Positions 8,300-16,691 of a DNA stretch of 42,497 bases are shown one piece after another. Under the pieces are notes generated by a model that saw nothing but the letters and a program-made list of their open reading frames with translations, did no database searches and was not told the origin of the DNA. The stretch is from Acidobacteriota bacterium (lineage in GTDB: Bacteria > Acidobacteriota > Terriglobia > Acidiferrales > UBA7541): NCBI GenBank assembly GCA_003223315.1, contig QHYR01000254.1:1-42497 (forward strand), written 5' to 3'. The stretch's first letter is position 1. Each line of letters opens with the position of its first letter. Made by a program: the position numbers and the translations under genes.

Positions 8300-8650
8300 A
8301 TGCTCGATGATTCCTTCCTGAAGTCACCGCGCTCCCGGTTCCGCGCCGCCATGGTGTTGGCCATCGTGGCTGACGCGGTGCAGATTCTCATTTTCCCCTT
8401 ATTTGCAGAGGGCGCGATATCGCCACTGGATGACATCTTAGATTTAACCGTGATGGTAGCGCTAATTCGGTTGATTGGCTGGCACTGGGAGTTCCTGCCG
8501 TCGTTCATCGCCGAACTAGTGCCTGGCCTTGATCTGGTTCCCTTCTGGACGCTTGCGGTTGTCAACGTATATCGGAAATGGAAGCGAGTTGAGGCCGCAG
8601 TGCACGTGATTGATGTCGAGCCGCTGGAACGGAAACTCCCAAACCGCTGA
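8300..8650 (+). CDS. Conserved 116-residue membrane protein
   Basis: A small protein with hydrophobic stretches at about residues 15-40 and 45-82 (AAMVLAIVADAVQILIFPLF, then DLTVMVALIRLIGWHWEFLPSFIAELVPGLDLVPFWTLAVVNVY), so two or three membrane segments, and a charged C-terminal tail. Similar short proteins of unknown function are common in Acidobacteriota; that recognition is from memory, not a search. GGAG stands five bases before ATG 8300. It is divergent from the fusion-cytochrome gene and precedes the HbpS-like gene by 108 bases. Confidence 0.6.
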   Translation: MLDDSFLKSPRSRFRAAMVLAIVADAVQILIFPLFAEGAISPLDDILDLTVMVALIRLIGWHWEFLPSFIAELVPGLDLVPFWTLAVVNVYRKWKRVEAAVHVIDVEPLERKLPNR

Positions 8651-8758
8651 CGCAGAAATACGTGTTGACGTGCCAGATTCACTATCATTAGTCTTGCTCA
8701 AGACCGGAAAATAGGCCGAACCTTACACGATAATGCCTACGGGCTTGAGGAGGTTGAT

Positions 8759-9304
8759 GTGAAGAAAATTCTTATCATCTCCGGGATAGTCACAGGACTG
8801 ATGCTGTCGCTACCCCTGCGGTCGCACGCTCAGCAGCAGGCGCGCTCGGCACCAGCGAGGCAAGCGACCAGCGACCTCAAGGCGACCAGGGATATCAAAG
8901 TCATATCGAGTGCCGGCGCGCGTGCCTTGGCGGACGCCTGTACCGCTTGGGCCGAGCAGAACAAGCAAATCGTGGCCATGGCGATTCTGGATTGGGGCGG
9001 TAATCTCATCGAGTCCCACGCCATGGAAGGCGCGCCGATGAATGCGATCGACACCGCGCTGTTGAAGGCAAAGTCCGCCCTGCGCTGGCGGCGCCCCACC
9101 TCGGAGACCAACAAGATGGTCCGGAGCGGCGAGAATTTGGCGCCGACCTTCATGCGCGACTTCCCACAACCGGGCGCGCTTCCCATCGTGGTCAATGGCC
9201 AAGTCATAGGCGCGATGGGCGTGTCCGGTGCGGACGGTGAAAAATGCGCACAGGCGGCGATTGACGCGGTGTTCAACGGACAAGCGACCTCTTCGATACG
9301 GTAA
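8759..9304 (+). CDS. Exported HbpS/GlcG-like haem-binding family protein
   Basis: A 181-residue protein with a signal peptide ending near SHAQ. The mature part follows the HbpS/GlcG (GlcG-like, PF03928) pattern: ADACTAWAEQNKQIVAMAILDWGGNLIE, then MNAIDTALLKAKSALRWRRPT, and the glycine-rich end GALPIVVNGQVIGAMGVSGADGEKCAQAAIDA. HbpS-type proteins bind haem or sense iron oxidatively; GlcG is linked to glycolate and cobalamin loci. Its neighbours include haem and FMN proteins, which suits an oxidative island. The GTG start is supported by GAGGAGG five bases upstream. A seven-base dyad lies just after its stop. Confidence 0.8.
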   Translation: MKKILIISGIVTGLMLSLPLRSHAQQQARSAPARQATSDLKATRDIKVISSAGARALADACTAWAEQNKQIVAMAILDWGGNLIESHAMEGAPMNAIDTALLKAKSALRWRRPTSETNKMVRSGENLAPTFMRDFPQPGALPIVVNGQVIGAMGVSGADGEKCAQAAIDAVFNGQATSSIR

Positions 9305-9320
9305 AGCCGCGAATGTTCCG

Positions 9321-9335
9321 GACGGAAATTCCGTC
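9321..9335. promoter_or_regulatory. Perfect dyad GACGGAA-A-TTCCGTC
   Basis: Seven-base arms flank a single central base, 17 bases after the HbpS-like stop and about 170 bases before the NHL-repeat gene. With no loop it is more like a protein-binding dyad than a terminator, and no T-run follows. It could control the downstream NHL gene. Confidence 0.25.
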
Positions 9336-9502
9336 GCACCTCATGGAGCTTCCCGGAATCGGACTTCGGACCCGAGGCGGAAGGTGCAGCGGCCATCACC
9401 GAATCCTTTTCCCTGCTACCTTGAGGATTCGCGCTTCGGAGAGCTTCCCCCCAAACCTCCAGCAATTCAGGTGTCCGAGGGAATTGCGAATAAGGAGCAA
9501 TG

Positions 9503-10735
9503 ATGCCGGCACATAACGAATCGAAATCGAAGGTGAAAGCTCTGCTGTTGGTGGGCCTGGGTTCCACACTCATTGCTGTGGGCGCATGGTTTCCTGGTCG
9601 TGGCGCGCAGGCTGTCGCCGTCAGCCAGGAATCAAGCCAGGCAGTGCATGAGCCTCCTTCAAGAGAGGTCAATCCCAGTACGATCCACGATGTTTACACG
9701 CCCGTCGATGGGAAAGGTGGAGAAGAGGTCAGTGGTCCGTACGAAGCCGTGAAGGGCTGGCCCAAGCCTCTCGTCGAAGGCTGGTCGGTCAACGCGGAAA
9801 CGATTTACGCCGAGTCGCCGGATCGAATTATCGCGGTCGGGCGCGGCTTCCACAAGAACGCATGGCCTACTTATTGGGGGCCGGCCGCGTTTCGCGGACT
9901 TGGCCGTACTCTGGCTCCCGAAGACCAGAAGCGTGAACACATGGTTGTTGTCTACGACCGCAACGGGAATATGGTCGAATCATGGGATCAGTGGATCCCC
10001 ATCCTTCCGGATGTGCAGCTCGTCGAAGAGAACCCGTATGATCCCGAACATCATATATGGATCGCGACCGATGTTTCCCTGGTGGAGTTGACGCACGACG
10101 GGAAGACGCACGTGAAGACGATCGACGCGAAGGACCTCCCGCAGGCCAATCCCCAGAAGCCTCGCTTTGTGGTTGAGCATTTCGCCTGGGCGTCGAACGG
10201 CGACCTATACGCCTCGGGCGGCTACCAAGTCACGAAATTTTCCAAAGACGGCAAGTACTTATCTTCGTTCGGCGAGCCCGGGAATGGCCCCGGGCAATTT
10301 GGCATCATGGGACAGGGTTTGGCCGGCGCCGGGATTCACGGCATCGCCATCGACTCAGCGAGAAACCGCCTCTACATCGATGACCGCGTCAACTCGCGGA
10401 TTGAAGTTTTCGATCTGAATGGGAAATACCTCGACCAATGGCCGAACATCCCTGGACCGTACTGCATCCGCCTGACCAAAGATGGCCGGTACCTTTGGGT
10501 CTCCGACGGGTATACCCAAAAAGTTATGAAATACGATGCGCTTACCGGGAAGCTCATTCCCGGTTCGACCTGGGGAACCATGGGCATCGCGCCAGGAGCC
10601 ATTTGGGGATTTCATTTCTTTACCACGGATAGCGAGGGCAACCTGTACGTAGGCGAAGATATGGGCTGGCGTATACAAAAGATGGTGCCAAGGAAGGATG
10701 GTAGCCCCATACAGCTCATCGGTCCGCTCATGTAG
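9503..10735 (+). CDS. Secreted NHL/SMP-30-type six-bladed propeller protein
   Basis: A 410-residue protein with a signal peptide (hydrophobic residues about 12-31). NHL-type repeats follow, for example VTKFSKDGKYLSSFGEPGNGPGQF, HGIAIDSARNRLYIDDRVNSRIEVFDLNGKYL and YTQKVMKYDALTG. The class includes peptidyl-alpha-hydroxyglycine lyase-like and lactonase-like propellers; the substrate cannot be assigned. The second of two adjacent ATGs (9503) is chosen because AAGGAG sits at the better spacing. It lies upstream of a GDT-family gene on the same strand with 146 bases between, so co-transcription is possible. Beta-propeller proteins recur in this island. Confidence 0.8.
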   Translation: MPAHNESKSKVKALLLVGLGSTLIAVGAWFPGRGAQAVAVSQESSQAVHEPPSREVNPSTIHDVYTPVDGKGGEEVSGPYEAVKGWPKPLVEGWSVNAETIYAESPDRIIAVGRGFHKNAWPTYWGPAAFRGLGRTLAPEDQKREHMVVVYDRNGNMVESWDQWIPILPDVQLVEENPYDPEHHIWIATDVSLVELTHDGKTHVKTIDAKDLPQANPQKPRFVVEHFAWASNGDLYASGGYQVTKFSKDGKYLSSFGEPGNGPGQFGIMGQGLAGAGIHGIAIDSARNRLYIDDRVNSRIEVFDLNGKYLDQWPNIPGPYCIRLTKDGRYLWVSDGYTQKVMKYDALTGKLIPGSTWGTMGIAPGAIWGFHFFTTDSEGNLYVGEDMGWRIQKMVPRKDGSPIQLIGPLM

Positions 10736-10881
10736 GTGGAAGTGTCCGGCTCTTGCCTATCCGCCGACTCGCACGCAGATATCCCGAGGAATGTCCTGAT
10801 GGATGCTACGGCGCGGTTGGTGTATGTGGGCCGTACGGGCCCAAGTGGGAATTCTCCATGGAGTACGCTGTGGAGGTTCAA

Positions 10882-11979
10882 ATGAGCAAACGTTCGGGGA
10901 CCTCAGGAAGTGCTGTTGCGCTCGTGATGGCCATCGTTTTGTTCGCGCCGGCATTTGTCGCTGCCCAGTCGGGCACGACCACCAAGCCCGCGAAAAAGAC
11001 GGCGACGATAACAGCGACAGTGACGAGGGCCTGGACGATGCCGCGTACGCCCGACGGCCAGCCGGACTTACAGGGATACTGGTCGAGTCTGAGCTTTACC
11101 CCTATGCAGCGCCCCGTGAAGTACGGGAACCGAGAGTTTTTGACGGACGAAGAATTGAGTCAGATGTTCAAAGAGGGCGTGCAGCATGAATACGAATATA
11201 CCTTCGACCACGCTTCGGACCAGCCGTACTACGATCCGACAGTTTACGCACTCGGTGCATGGCAAAACGGCGTTAAACCGAATAAGCGAACGTCGCTGAT
11301 CGTGGATCCACCGGACGGCAGGTTTCCCCCCTTGACGCCCGAAGCAAAGAAGGCGAGAGCTATGAAAAGTAGCGCTTCCGCGGACCTCGACCCGAACGCC
11401 GACCCGGAGGCTGCGGAGGCGAATAGAAAGGCCGATAGCCCGGCAGACTTGGGACTAGGAGTGCGTTGCCTCACCTTTGGTGGACCGCCCATTCTTCCCC
11501 GCAAGTACAACAGCAATACGCAGATTGTTCAAGGTGCCGGATACGTGCTGATTGAAGCGGAATGGGGCAGCGAGCCTCGCATCATCCCCTTGGATGGCCG
11601 TCCGCATCTTTCCCGAAATATCCACGGGTGGCATGGAGACTCCCGGGGCCATTGGGAGGGTGACACGCTCGTCGTCGAGACCACCAATTTCCGACCGGAC
11701 GCTGTCCCCCAGAACGCAAATGCCAAGACCTTGAAGATTACCGAGTACTTCACTCGCAGCTATGCGGACACGATTGAGTACAAGTTTACGGTCGACGATC
11801 CATCCACGTGGACGAAACCGTGGACCGCAATCATTCCCCTGAGCCGTTCGGATGGCCCCATGTTCGAGTACGCGTGCAGCGAGGGAAATAACGCCCTGAT
11901 CAACATTCTCGCCGGGGCCCGCGAGGCAGACAGGGGAAAGGCCACGGGCGCCTCGGGAACACCGATCTCGCAGAAGTAA
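10882..11979 (+). CDS. GDT-family exported protein, long type
   Basis: A 365-residue exported protein of the unnamed GDT family. It has a signal peptide ending near FVAAQ, the motif D-L-Q-G-Y-W (about residue 59), an R-C-L-T-F-G-G-P-P motif with the central Cys, G-H-W-E-G-D-T-L-V-V-E-T, D-D-P-S-T-W-T-K-P-W and a terminal segment with E-Y-A-C. The two conserved Cys could form a disulphide. No enzyme family was recognised. ATG 10882 is chosen because GGAGG lies five bases upstream. It is nearly a tandem duplicate of 13985-15076. A broken TonB receptor gene on the other strand lies between this gene and the next two family members. Confidence 0.75.
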   Translation: MSKRSGTSGSAVALVMAIVLFAPAFVAAQSGTTTKPAKKTATITATVTRAWTMPRTPDGQPDLQGYWSSLSFTPMQRPVKYGNREFLTDEELSQMFKEGVQHEYEYTFDHASDQPYYDPTVYALGAWQNGVKPNKRTSLIVDPPDGRFPPLTPEAKKARAMKSSASADLDPNADPEAAEANRKADSPADLGLGVRCLTFGGPPILPRKYNSNTQIVQGAGYVLIEAEWGSEPRIIPLDGRPHLSRNIHGWHGDSRGHWEGDTLVVETTNFRPDAVPQNANAKTLKITEYFTRSYADTIEYKFTVDDPSTWTKPWTAIIPLSRSDGPMFEYACSEGNNALINILAGAREADRGKATGASGTPISQK

Positions 11980-12108
11980 CCGAGGACTTATCGGCGCGGT
12001 TCCCCCCATTTCGTCTTGCACAGCATGGATGCTGCTCTCGTAGAGAGAGCGTGGGCGTAAGTGTGTGTATGGTGAACCAAGTTTTCGCTGCGCCATTACT
12101 GCAGCCGG

Positions 12109-12768
12109 TTAGAAGTCGACGTGAACGCCGAACTTCACCATGCGTGCTGGCAGAAGTGTCGTCACGTTCCTCCAGGCACCCGATGCGCCTGGCGCCGACG
12201 TGTTGTACGACGTTCCAATGGACATGTTCTCCCCCCTCAGGCCCCCCACATCCTAATTACCGGCCGGCGCGACCGCTCCGGGAATCAGGGAAGGATAATC
12301 GGCGGCGCTCTTGCCGATCGGCAGCGCCTCGATCACCGGGTTGCTCAGAATTTTCTGTACCACCGTGTCTTGCGTATCCAGTACCGGCGCTTCACCGGTG
12401 ACGGTCACGGTCTGCTCCACCGATCCCGGCGTAAGGCTGAAGTTCACGGTCGCGGTAAATCCGGTAGTAATCTCGATGCCTTGTCGTTTCGAGGTGTTAA
12501 AGCCTATCTGCGTCGCCGTGACGCTATAGATGCCTGGCGGCACGTTGACAATTCTGTACAGACCGTCATCGCCCGTTTGCACATCGCGCGCGCGCCCGAT
12601 CAGCGCGGGACCGGCGATCTCCACCGTGGCACCGGCGATATGCGCTCCCGATGAGTCATCTACCTCGCCTGCGATCACCCCTGAGTTGGTGCCCGCTTGC
12701 CCCCAGGCGGATGCCCCTACCAACGTACACACCATCAGCACATTCCAGAGGATCACGGTTCTGCTCAT
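12109..12768 (-). pseudogene. TonB-dependent receptor with carboxypeptidase-like domain, internal deletion and stop codon
   Basis: The gene begins with GGAGGAGAATC-ATG, a signal peptide, and a carboxypeptidase regulatory (CnaB-like) domain at about residues 35-125, then TVTGEAPVLDT and the plug start EALPIGKSAADYPSLIPG. At 12253-12255 a TAG stands where the family has Q (N-Q-D-V-G-G-L-R-G). Reading on in the same frame gives DVGGLRGENMS, then the last 36 residues of a receptor ending F-G-V-H-V-D-F and TAA. About 220 codons remain of a family usually near 1000 residues, so the barrel is deleted at about 12220 and the stop is a second hit. The intact protein would import large substrates across the outer membrane. 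Confidence 0.85.
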
Positions 12769-12998
12769 GATTCTCCTCCGATGTAGATTGACACAGCTTG
12801 CCAAAGAAACGTGCGGGAATCTATACCTGCACAGCGGGGCCCGTCAAGTTCAGGGAAGTACAGAGCTGAAAATAATTGTGTGTAACGAAGACCGTCGGCT
12901 TATACTCCGGGACATTTCGGCCAGGCACGACGAACTGCATTCGGTGGGGCAAGACCCGTCCTTGACACTAGAATGATTCGAGCGTAGCTTTTGGTTGA

Positions 12999-13964
12999 TT
13001 GCGAAGCGGCTTTCAACTAATTTCGGGACGGGACGTCATTATCATTAAGGTTACCGCGCTGTTTCTCTTCTTTTTGTTGGTCGCCTGCAAACCTCTAGTG
13101 GTTGGGGCTCAAACTACCCCTCAACGGCCAGTTGGGCGAAGCACTCCAGCCACAGGTAAGGCGCCCACGCCGGGCGACTTCCCACCTTATCAGGCGCCCC
13201 GCATGGCAGATGGTAAACCCGACTTGAACGGACTCTGGCAGGCCTTCGTCACAGCCGATATAGATGTTCAGGATCACGATGCCCAGGCCGGACCTCATCC
13301 TGAAATCATGGGTGCGTACGGAGCATGGCCGGGCGGACAGGGGATTGTGGAGGGCGGTGGAATACCCTACAAGCCCGAAGCGTTGGCGAAAAAGAAAGAG
13401 AACGCCGAGAAGCGTATGGTGGTGAATATCACCAGCGATGACAGGCGGCATGACACTGGCGACCCGGAACTCAAATGTTTTCGGCCGGGCATTCCGCGCG
13501 CCAACTACCTGCCTTTCCCATTTCAAATTATTCAGAGTACAGACAAGGTAATAATGGTGTATGAGTTCGAGCACGCCCTGCGCACGATTTACATGAAAGA
13601 AAATGATAAAGACGCTCCCAAGGATGCCCCGGCCGATAGTTGGATGGGCTGGTCGCACGGGCATTTTGAAGGAGACACGCTGGTCGTTGACTCCGCAGGG
13701 TTTGTACCCTGGACTTGGTTTGATCGCGCGGGGGATTACCACAGCGATGCCCTGCACTTGGTCGAGAGGTATACTCCGGTCAGTCCCTACCATATTATGT
13801 ACGAGGCCACGATCGAAGACCCGAACGTTTTTACGCGACCGTGGAAGATGAGCTTTCCACTTTATCGTCGCATGGAAAAGAATATCCAACTCGTGGATTT
13901 CGATTGTGTGGAGTTCGTAGAGAAGCTGATGTACGGTCCCTACTACAAGAATCCGGGCAAGTAG
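12999..13964 (+). CDS. GDT-family exported protein, GVPR type
   Basis: A protein of up to 321 residues with the motifs D-L-N-G-L-W-Q-A, K-C-F-R-P-G-I-P-R, G-H-F-E-G-D-T-L-V-V-D-S, E-D-P-N-V-F-T-R-P-W and F-D-C-V-E-F-V-E. It is closely related to 39227-40081. The hydrophobic segment ends in L-V-A-C, which fits a lipobox, so a lipoprotein is possible. The start is uncertain: the TTG at 12999 has no clear ribosome site, and an ATT near 13038 after GGGACGGGACGTC could be used. The next GDT gene starts 20 bases after its stop with GAGGAG, so they are likely co-transcribed. Function is unknown. Confidence 0.72.
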   Translation: MRSGFQLISGRDVIIIKVTALFLFFLLVACKPLVVGAQTTPQRPVGRSTPATGKAPTPGDFPPYQAPRMADGKPDLNGLWQAFVTADIDVQDHDAQAGPHPEIMGAYGAWPGGQGIVEGGGIPYKPEALAKKKENAEKRMVVNITSDDRRHDTGDPELKCFRPGIPRANYLPFPFQIIQSTDKVIMVYEFEHALRTIYMKENDKDAPKDAPADSWMGWSHGHFEGDTLVVDSAGFVPWTWFDRAGDYHSDALHLVERYTPVSPYHIMYEATIEDPNVFTRPWKMSFPLYRRMEKNIQLVDFDCVEFVEKLMYGPYYKNPGK

Positions 13965-13984
13965 ATCGGATTGAGGAGTTTGAG

Positions 13985-15076
13985 ATGAGGAATCGTTTTG
14001 CGCTCTCATCGAGTGTTTTGGCGGTCGTGACGGCTCTAGTGTTGTGGGCGCCGACGTTCGTCGCGGCCCAGGCGTCGTCGGCTGCGGCGGCAAAGGCGGC
14101 GGCAAGAACGGATACCAAGGCGGCAGCCAATATAGAGAAGGCCTGGACTATGCCTCGTACGCAAGACGGCCAGCCGGACATGCAGGGATATTGGACCAGC
14201 CTCAGCTTCACGCCCATGGAACGTCCCGCCAAATACGGCGGGCGGGAGTTTTTGACGGACGAGGAAATGGCTCAAGTCTTCAAGGAAGGCGTGCAACATA
14301 CTTATGAGTACACCTACGCCAATTCTGCTGAGACCCCGGTTTATGACGCGACGGTGTACGCGCTGGGCGCATGGCAAAACGGGGTCAAACCGAACCGGCG
14401 ATCATCATTAGTTGTGGATCCGCCGGATGGCAGAATTCCTCCCCTCACGCCAGAAGCGGCGAAGCAACAGGAGGTCATGAGGAAAACTGCTCCTCCCCGG
14501 GGGGCAGAGCTGGAAAACGGGGGCGTGGTGAAGGCCGATGTCCCGGCAGATTTAGGGTTAGGTGTGCGTTGCCTATCGTTTGGGGGACCGCCCATACTTC
14601 CTGGGGCCTACGACAGTAATGTTCACATCGTGCAGGGTCCGGGATACGTCATGGTCGAATACGAATGGAACAGCGAAGTTCGCATCATCCCGTTGGATGG
14701 GCGTCCGCATCTCTCACAAAACATCCGCCGGTGGCATGGGGACTCGCGGGGCCATTGGGAGGGCAATACGCTGGTCGTGGAAACCACCAATTTCCGGCCC
14801 GGCGCTACTTTCCATGGTGCCAATGCCAAGACCTTGAAGATCACCGAACGTTTCACGCGCCTCGACGCGGCCACGATCGAGTACAAATTCACGATCGACG
14901 ACCCGACAACGTGGACGAAACCTTGGTCAGCTATCGTTCCCCTGAGCGCGGTCCAGGGGCCGATGTTCGAGTACGCGTGCGGCGAGGGGAATAACGGCTT
15001 GGTTAACATCATGGCCGGCGCTCGCGCTGCGGAGAGGACCGCCGCGGCGCAGGCCGCCTCGGAAGGTCATAAGTAA
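13985..15076 (+). CDS. GDT-family exported protein, long type
   Basis: A 363-residue paralogue of 10882-11979 with the same layout: signal peptide ending FVAAQ, an alanine-rich linker, D-M-Q-G-Y-W-T-S-L-S-F-T-P-M, V-R-C-L-S-F-G-G-P-P, G-H-W-E-G-N-T-L-V-V-E-T, D-D-P-T-T-W-T-K-P-W and a terminal E-Y-A-C-G-E-G-N-N. The GDT motif has N for D here. ATG 13985 has GAGGAG upstream. The FMN alpha-hydroxy-acid oxidase relative starts 136 bases downstream on the same strand. The near-identical motifs of this and 10882 indicate recent duplication; function is unknown. Confidence 0.75.
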   Translation: MRNRFALSSSVLAVVTALVLWAPTFVAAQASSAAAAKAAARTDTKAAANIEKAWTMPRTQDGQPDMQGYWTSLSFTPMERPAKYGGREFLTDEEMAQVFKEGVQHTYEYTYANSAETPVYDATVYALGAWQNGVKPNRRSSLVVDPPDGRIPPLTPEAAKQQEVMRKTAPPRGAELENGGVVKADVPADLGLGVRCLSFGGPPILPGAYDSNVHIVQGPGYVMVEYEWNSEVRIIPLDGRPHLSQNIRRWHGDSRGHWEGNTLVVETTNFRPGATFHGANAKTLKITERFTRLDAATIEYKFTIDDPTTWTKPWSAIVPLSAVQGPMFEYACGEGNNGLVNIMAGARAAERTAAAQAASEGHK

Positions 15077-15212
15077 GTAAGAGTAAGAAGTAAACTGAGC
15101 GGAACGGATCCTGGGTCCTCCGCAATCATTAAGCAGGAGATTCCACGCAACAAACTCATCCATTTTGGCCGGTGCACTGAATCTCATTGCATTGCTTTGC
15201 AGGAGGCATAAC

Positions 15213-16484
15213 GTGGATTCTAACGACAGGTTGTCTGCTCGTCGTGAATTTCTTACTTTCTTGGCTGCAAGTCCGCTCCTGGCATTTGCGGGTTTGACAC
15301 CTCGTTTGTTGGCGGCGGCTCTCGAGCCGGCTCAGGAGGCTAACCGGGGCCAAGGTATCGATGTCCGTACAGAGAACCCCCTCGCGGTTCTCCCCCCGCA
15401 CGACGAGGCGGTCATCAAGTCAGTGAAAGACGCTCTTACCGTAATGGATTTCGAGCTCGCCGCGCGCGCGAAGATGTCCCCGGCCCACTTCTACGATTGG
15501 ACCATCGGCACGTTCTTCGACGAGACGCTCAAGGCGAATCGCGCGGGCTTTGAGCAGTATCAGATCCGCTTGCGTCGGCTGACGGGAATACCTCCAGCAG
15601 CGGTGGATACTTCGCAAACGCTCTTTGGGGTCAAATGGGATTACCCGCTGTTTCTATGCCCAATCGGGCCGTTGCGAGCACTGGACCCGGAAGGCTACCG
15701 GAACGTGGCCCGGGCCGGGAAGACCAGAAATACCCTGACCATGGTCGGGTCGGGTTTACTCGAAGACGTCAATGCGGTCAAACGGGGTGAGCCCATCTGG
15801 TATCAGTTCAGCGGGCCATGGAAGCCGGAGCGCATCAAGGAGGTCGAGAGGGCGGGATGGCCGGCGGTGGTCTGGACTGTGGATTACACCCAGGGATCGA
15901 ATCTGGAGCATTACCGCACCCGCCAGAGATATTACACACCCGAAGCCTGCAACGGTTGCCACGGGGACGCCGGTCCGTCCGCAGGGCCGCGTATGGCAGG
16001 AGAGGCCTCGTACGGTCCGGGGCAAACCTGGAACGACGTCAAACGCCTAAAGGACTTCACCACGATGAAGGTGATCCTGAAGGGTATCGTCACCCGGGAC
16101 GACGCGGAGCTTGCCGTCCAGAACGGTGCCGACGGCATTATCTGCTCCACTCACGCCGCCCATGTGGACGCGGCAGGCCGCGGATCGATCGAGAGCCTGC
16201 CAGAAGTTGTGGCCGGCGCTGCTGGCAAGATTCCCGTTTTCGTCGACAGCGGTTTTCGCGGCGGTGCCGATATCTTCAAAGCGTTAGCGCTTGGGGCAAA
16301 AATGGTCGGGGTGGGTCGTCCTTACGCTTGGGCCCTGGTCTCATTCGGACAGGAAGGCGTCGAAACTATGATTGATCTGCTGCACACGGAACTGCGAATT
16401 ATCATGGCCCAGGCGGGCACCCCGTCCATCGCCAAGATCACCAAGGCGAGCCTCGCCACCCGGGACTACGCGTGGGAGCGCTGA
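15213..16484 (+). CDS. Tat-exported FMN alpha-hydroxy-acid oxidase relative with a CxxCH motif
   Basis: A 423-residue protein with a twin-arginine leader (S-A-R-R-E-F-L-T at about 8-15). The TIM-barrel FMN family signs are Y in AHFYDW, K290 in V-I-L-K-G, the H314 of S-T-H-A-A-H, and the phosphate loop D-S-G-F-R-G-G with V-G-V-G-R-P (about 345-370). Two oddities stand out. The usual S-N-H-G-G-R-Q is S-T-H-A-A-H-V, so the substrate-carboxylate arginine is absent. A C-N-G-C-H motif (246-250) lies in the loop after the active-site region, as in c-type cytochromes. A lactate/glycolate-type oxidation with electron transfer to haem is possible but unproven. The GTG start has GGAGG six bases upstream. 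Confidence 0.8.
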   Translation: MDSNDRLSARREFLTFLAASPLLAFAGLTPRLLAAALEPAQEANRGQGIDVRTENPLAVLPPHDEAVIKSVKDALTVMDFELAARAKMSPAHFYDWTIGTFFDETLKANRAGFEQYQIRLRRLTGIPPAAVDTSQTLFGVKWDYPLFLCPIGPLRALDPEGYRNVARAGKTRNTLTMVGSGLLEDVNAVKRGEPIWYQFSGPWKPERIKEVERAGWPAVVWTVDYTQGSNLEHYRTRQRYYTPEACNGCHGDAGPSAGPRMAGEASYGPGQTWNDVKRLKDFTTMKVILKGIVTRDDAELAVQNGADGIICSTHAAHVDAAGRGSIESLPEVVAGAAGKIPVFVDSGFRGGADIFKALALGAKMVGVGRPYAWALVSFGQEGVETMIDLLHTELRIIMAQAGTPSIAKITKASLATRDYAWER

Positions 16485-16529
16485 CGATTGCGGAGATCGT
16501 CCGAAGATTTAACTGGAGGTCGCCCCAAG

Positions 16530-16691
16530 ATGGAAGTATGGACTTGTTCTCCGCGCGGCATTGGATTTCGGCCGCGCGGGGTTGGCATCGAGAATTGGCG
16601 GAAGGGGCGCATGGTGTTGTCGTGCATGTGCCAGTTGTGCGCCACGTTCACGGCGGAATCTCAAAAGCTGAAGGGAGTTTGCTATGCATAA
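16530..16691 (+). CDS. Possible 53-residue cysteine-containing ORF
   Basis: A short reading frame preceded by GGAGG ten bases upstream. It ends in a stop that overlaps the first codons of the following metallo-beta-lactamase-fold gene. It encodes S-C-M-C-Q-L-C-A, a clustered Cys motif, and no recognised domain. Overlap would permit translational coupling. It may equally be a chance frame in a leader region. No homologue can be claimed. Confidence 0.25.
   Translation: MEVWTCSPRGIGFRPRGVGIENWRKGRMVLSCMCQLCATFTAESQKLKGVCYA

Noticed and set aside
8665-8693. TTGACG followed by A/T-rich bases before the HbpS-like gene as a promoter
   Set aside because: No -10 hexamer lies at 16-18 bases; the nearest TATCAT is at 12 bases, so the match is too weak.
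12051-12654. Plus-strand frames over the TonB receptor remnant
   Set aside because: They are antisense shadows; the minus-strand residues match the receptor family from start to C-terminal F.
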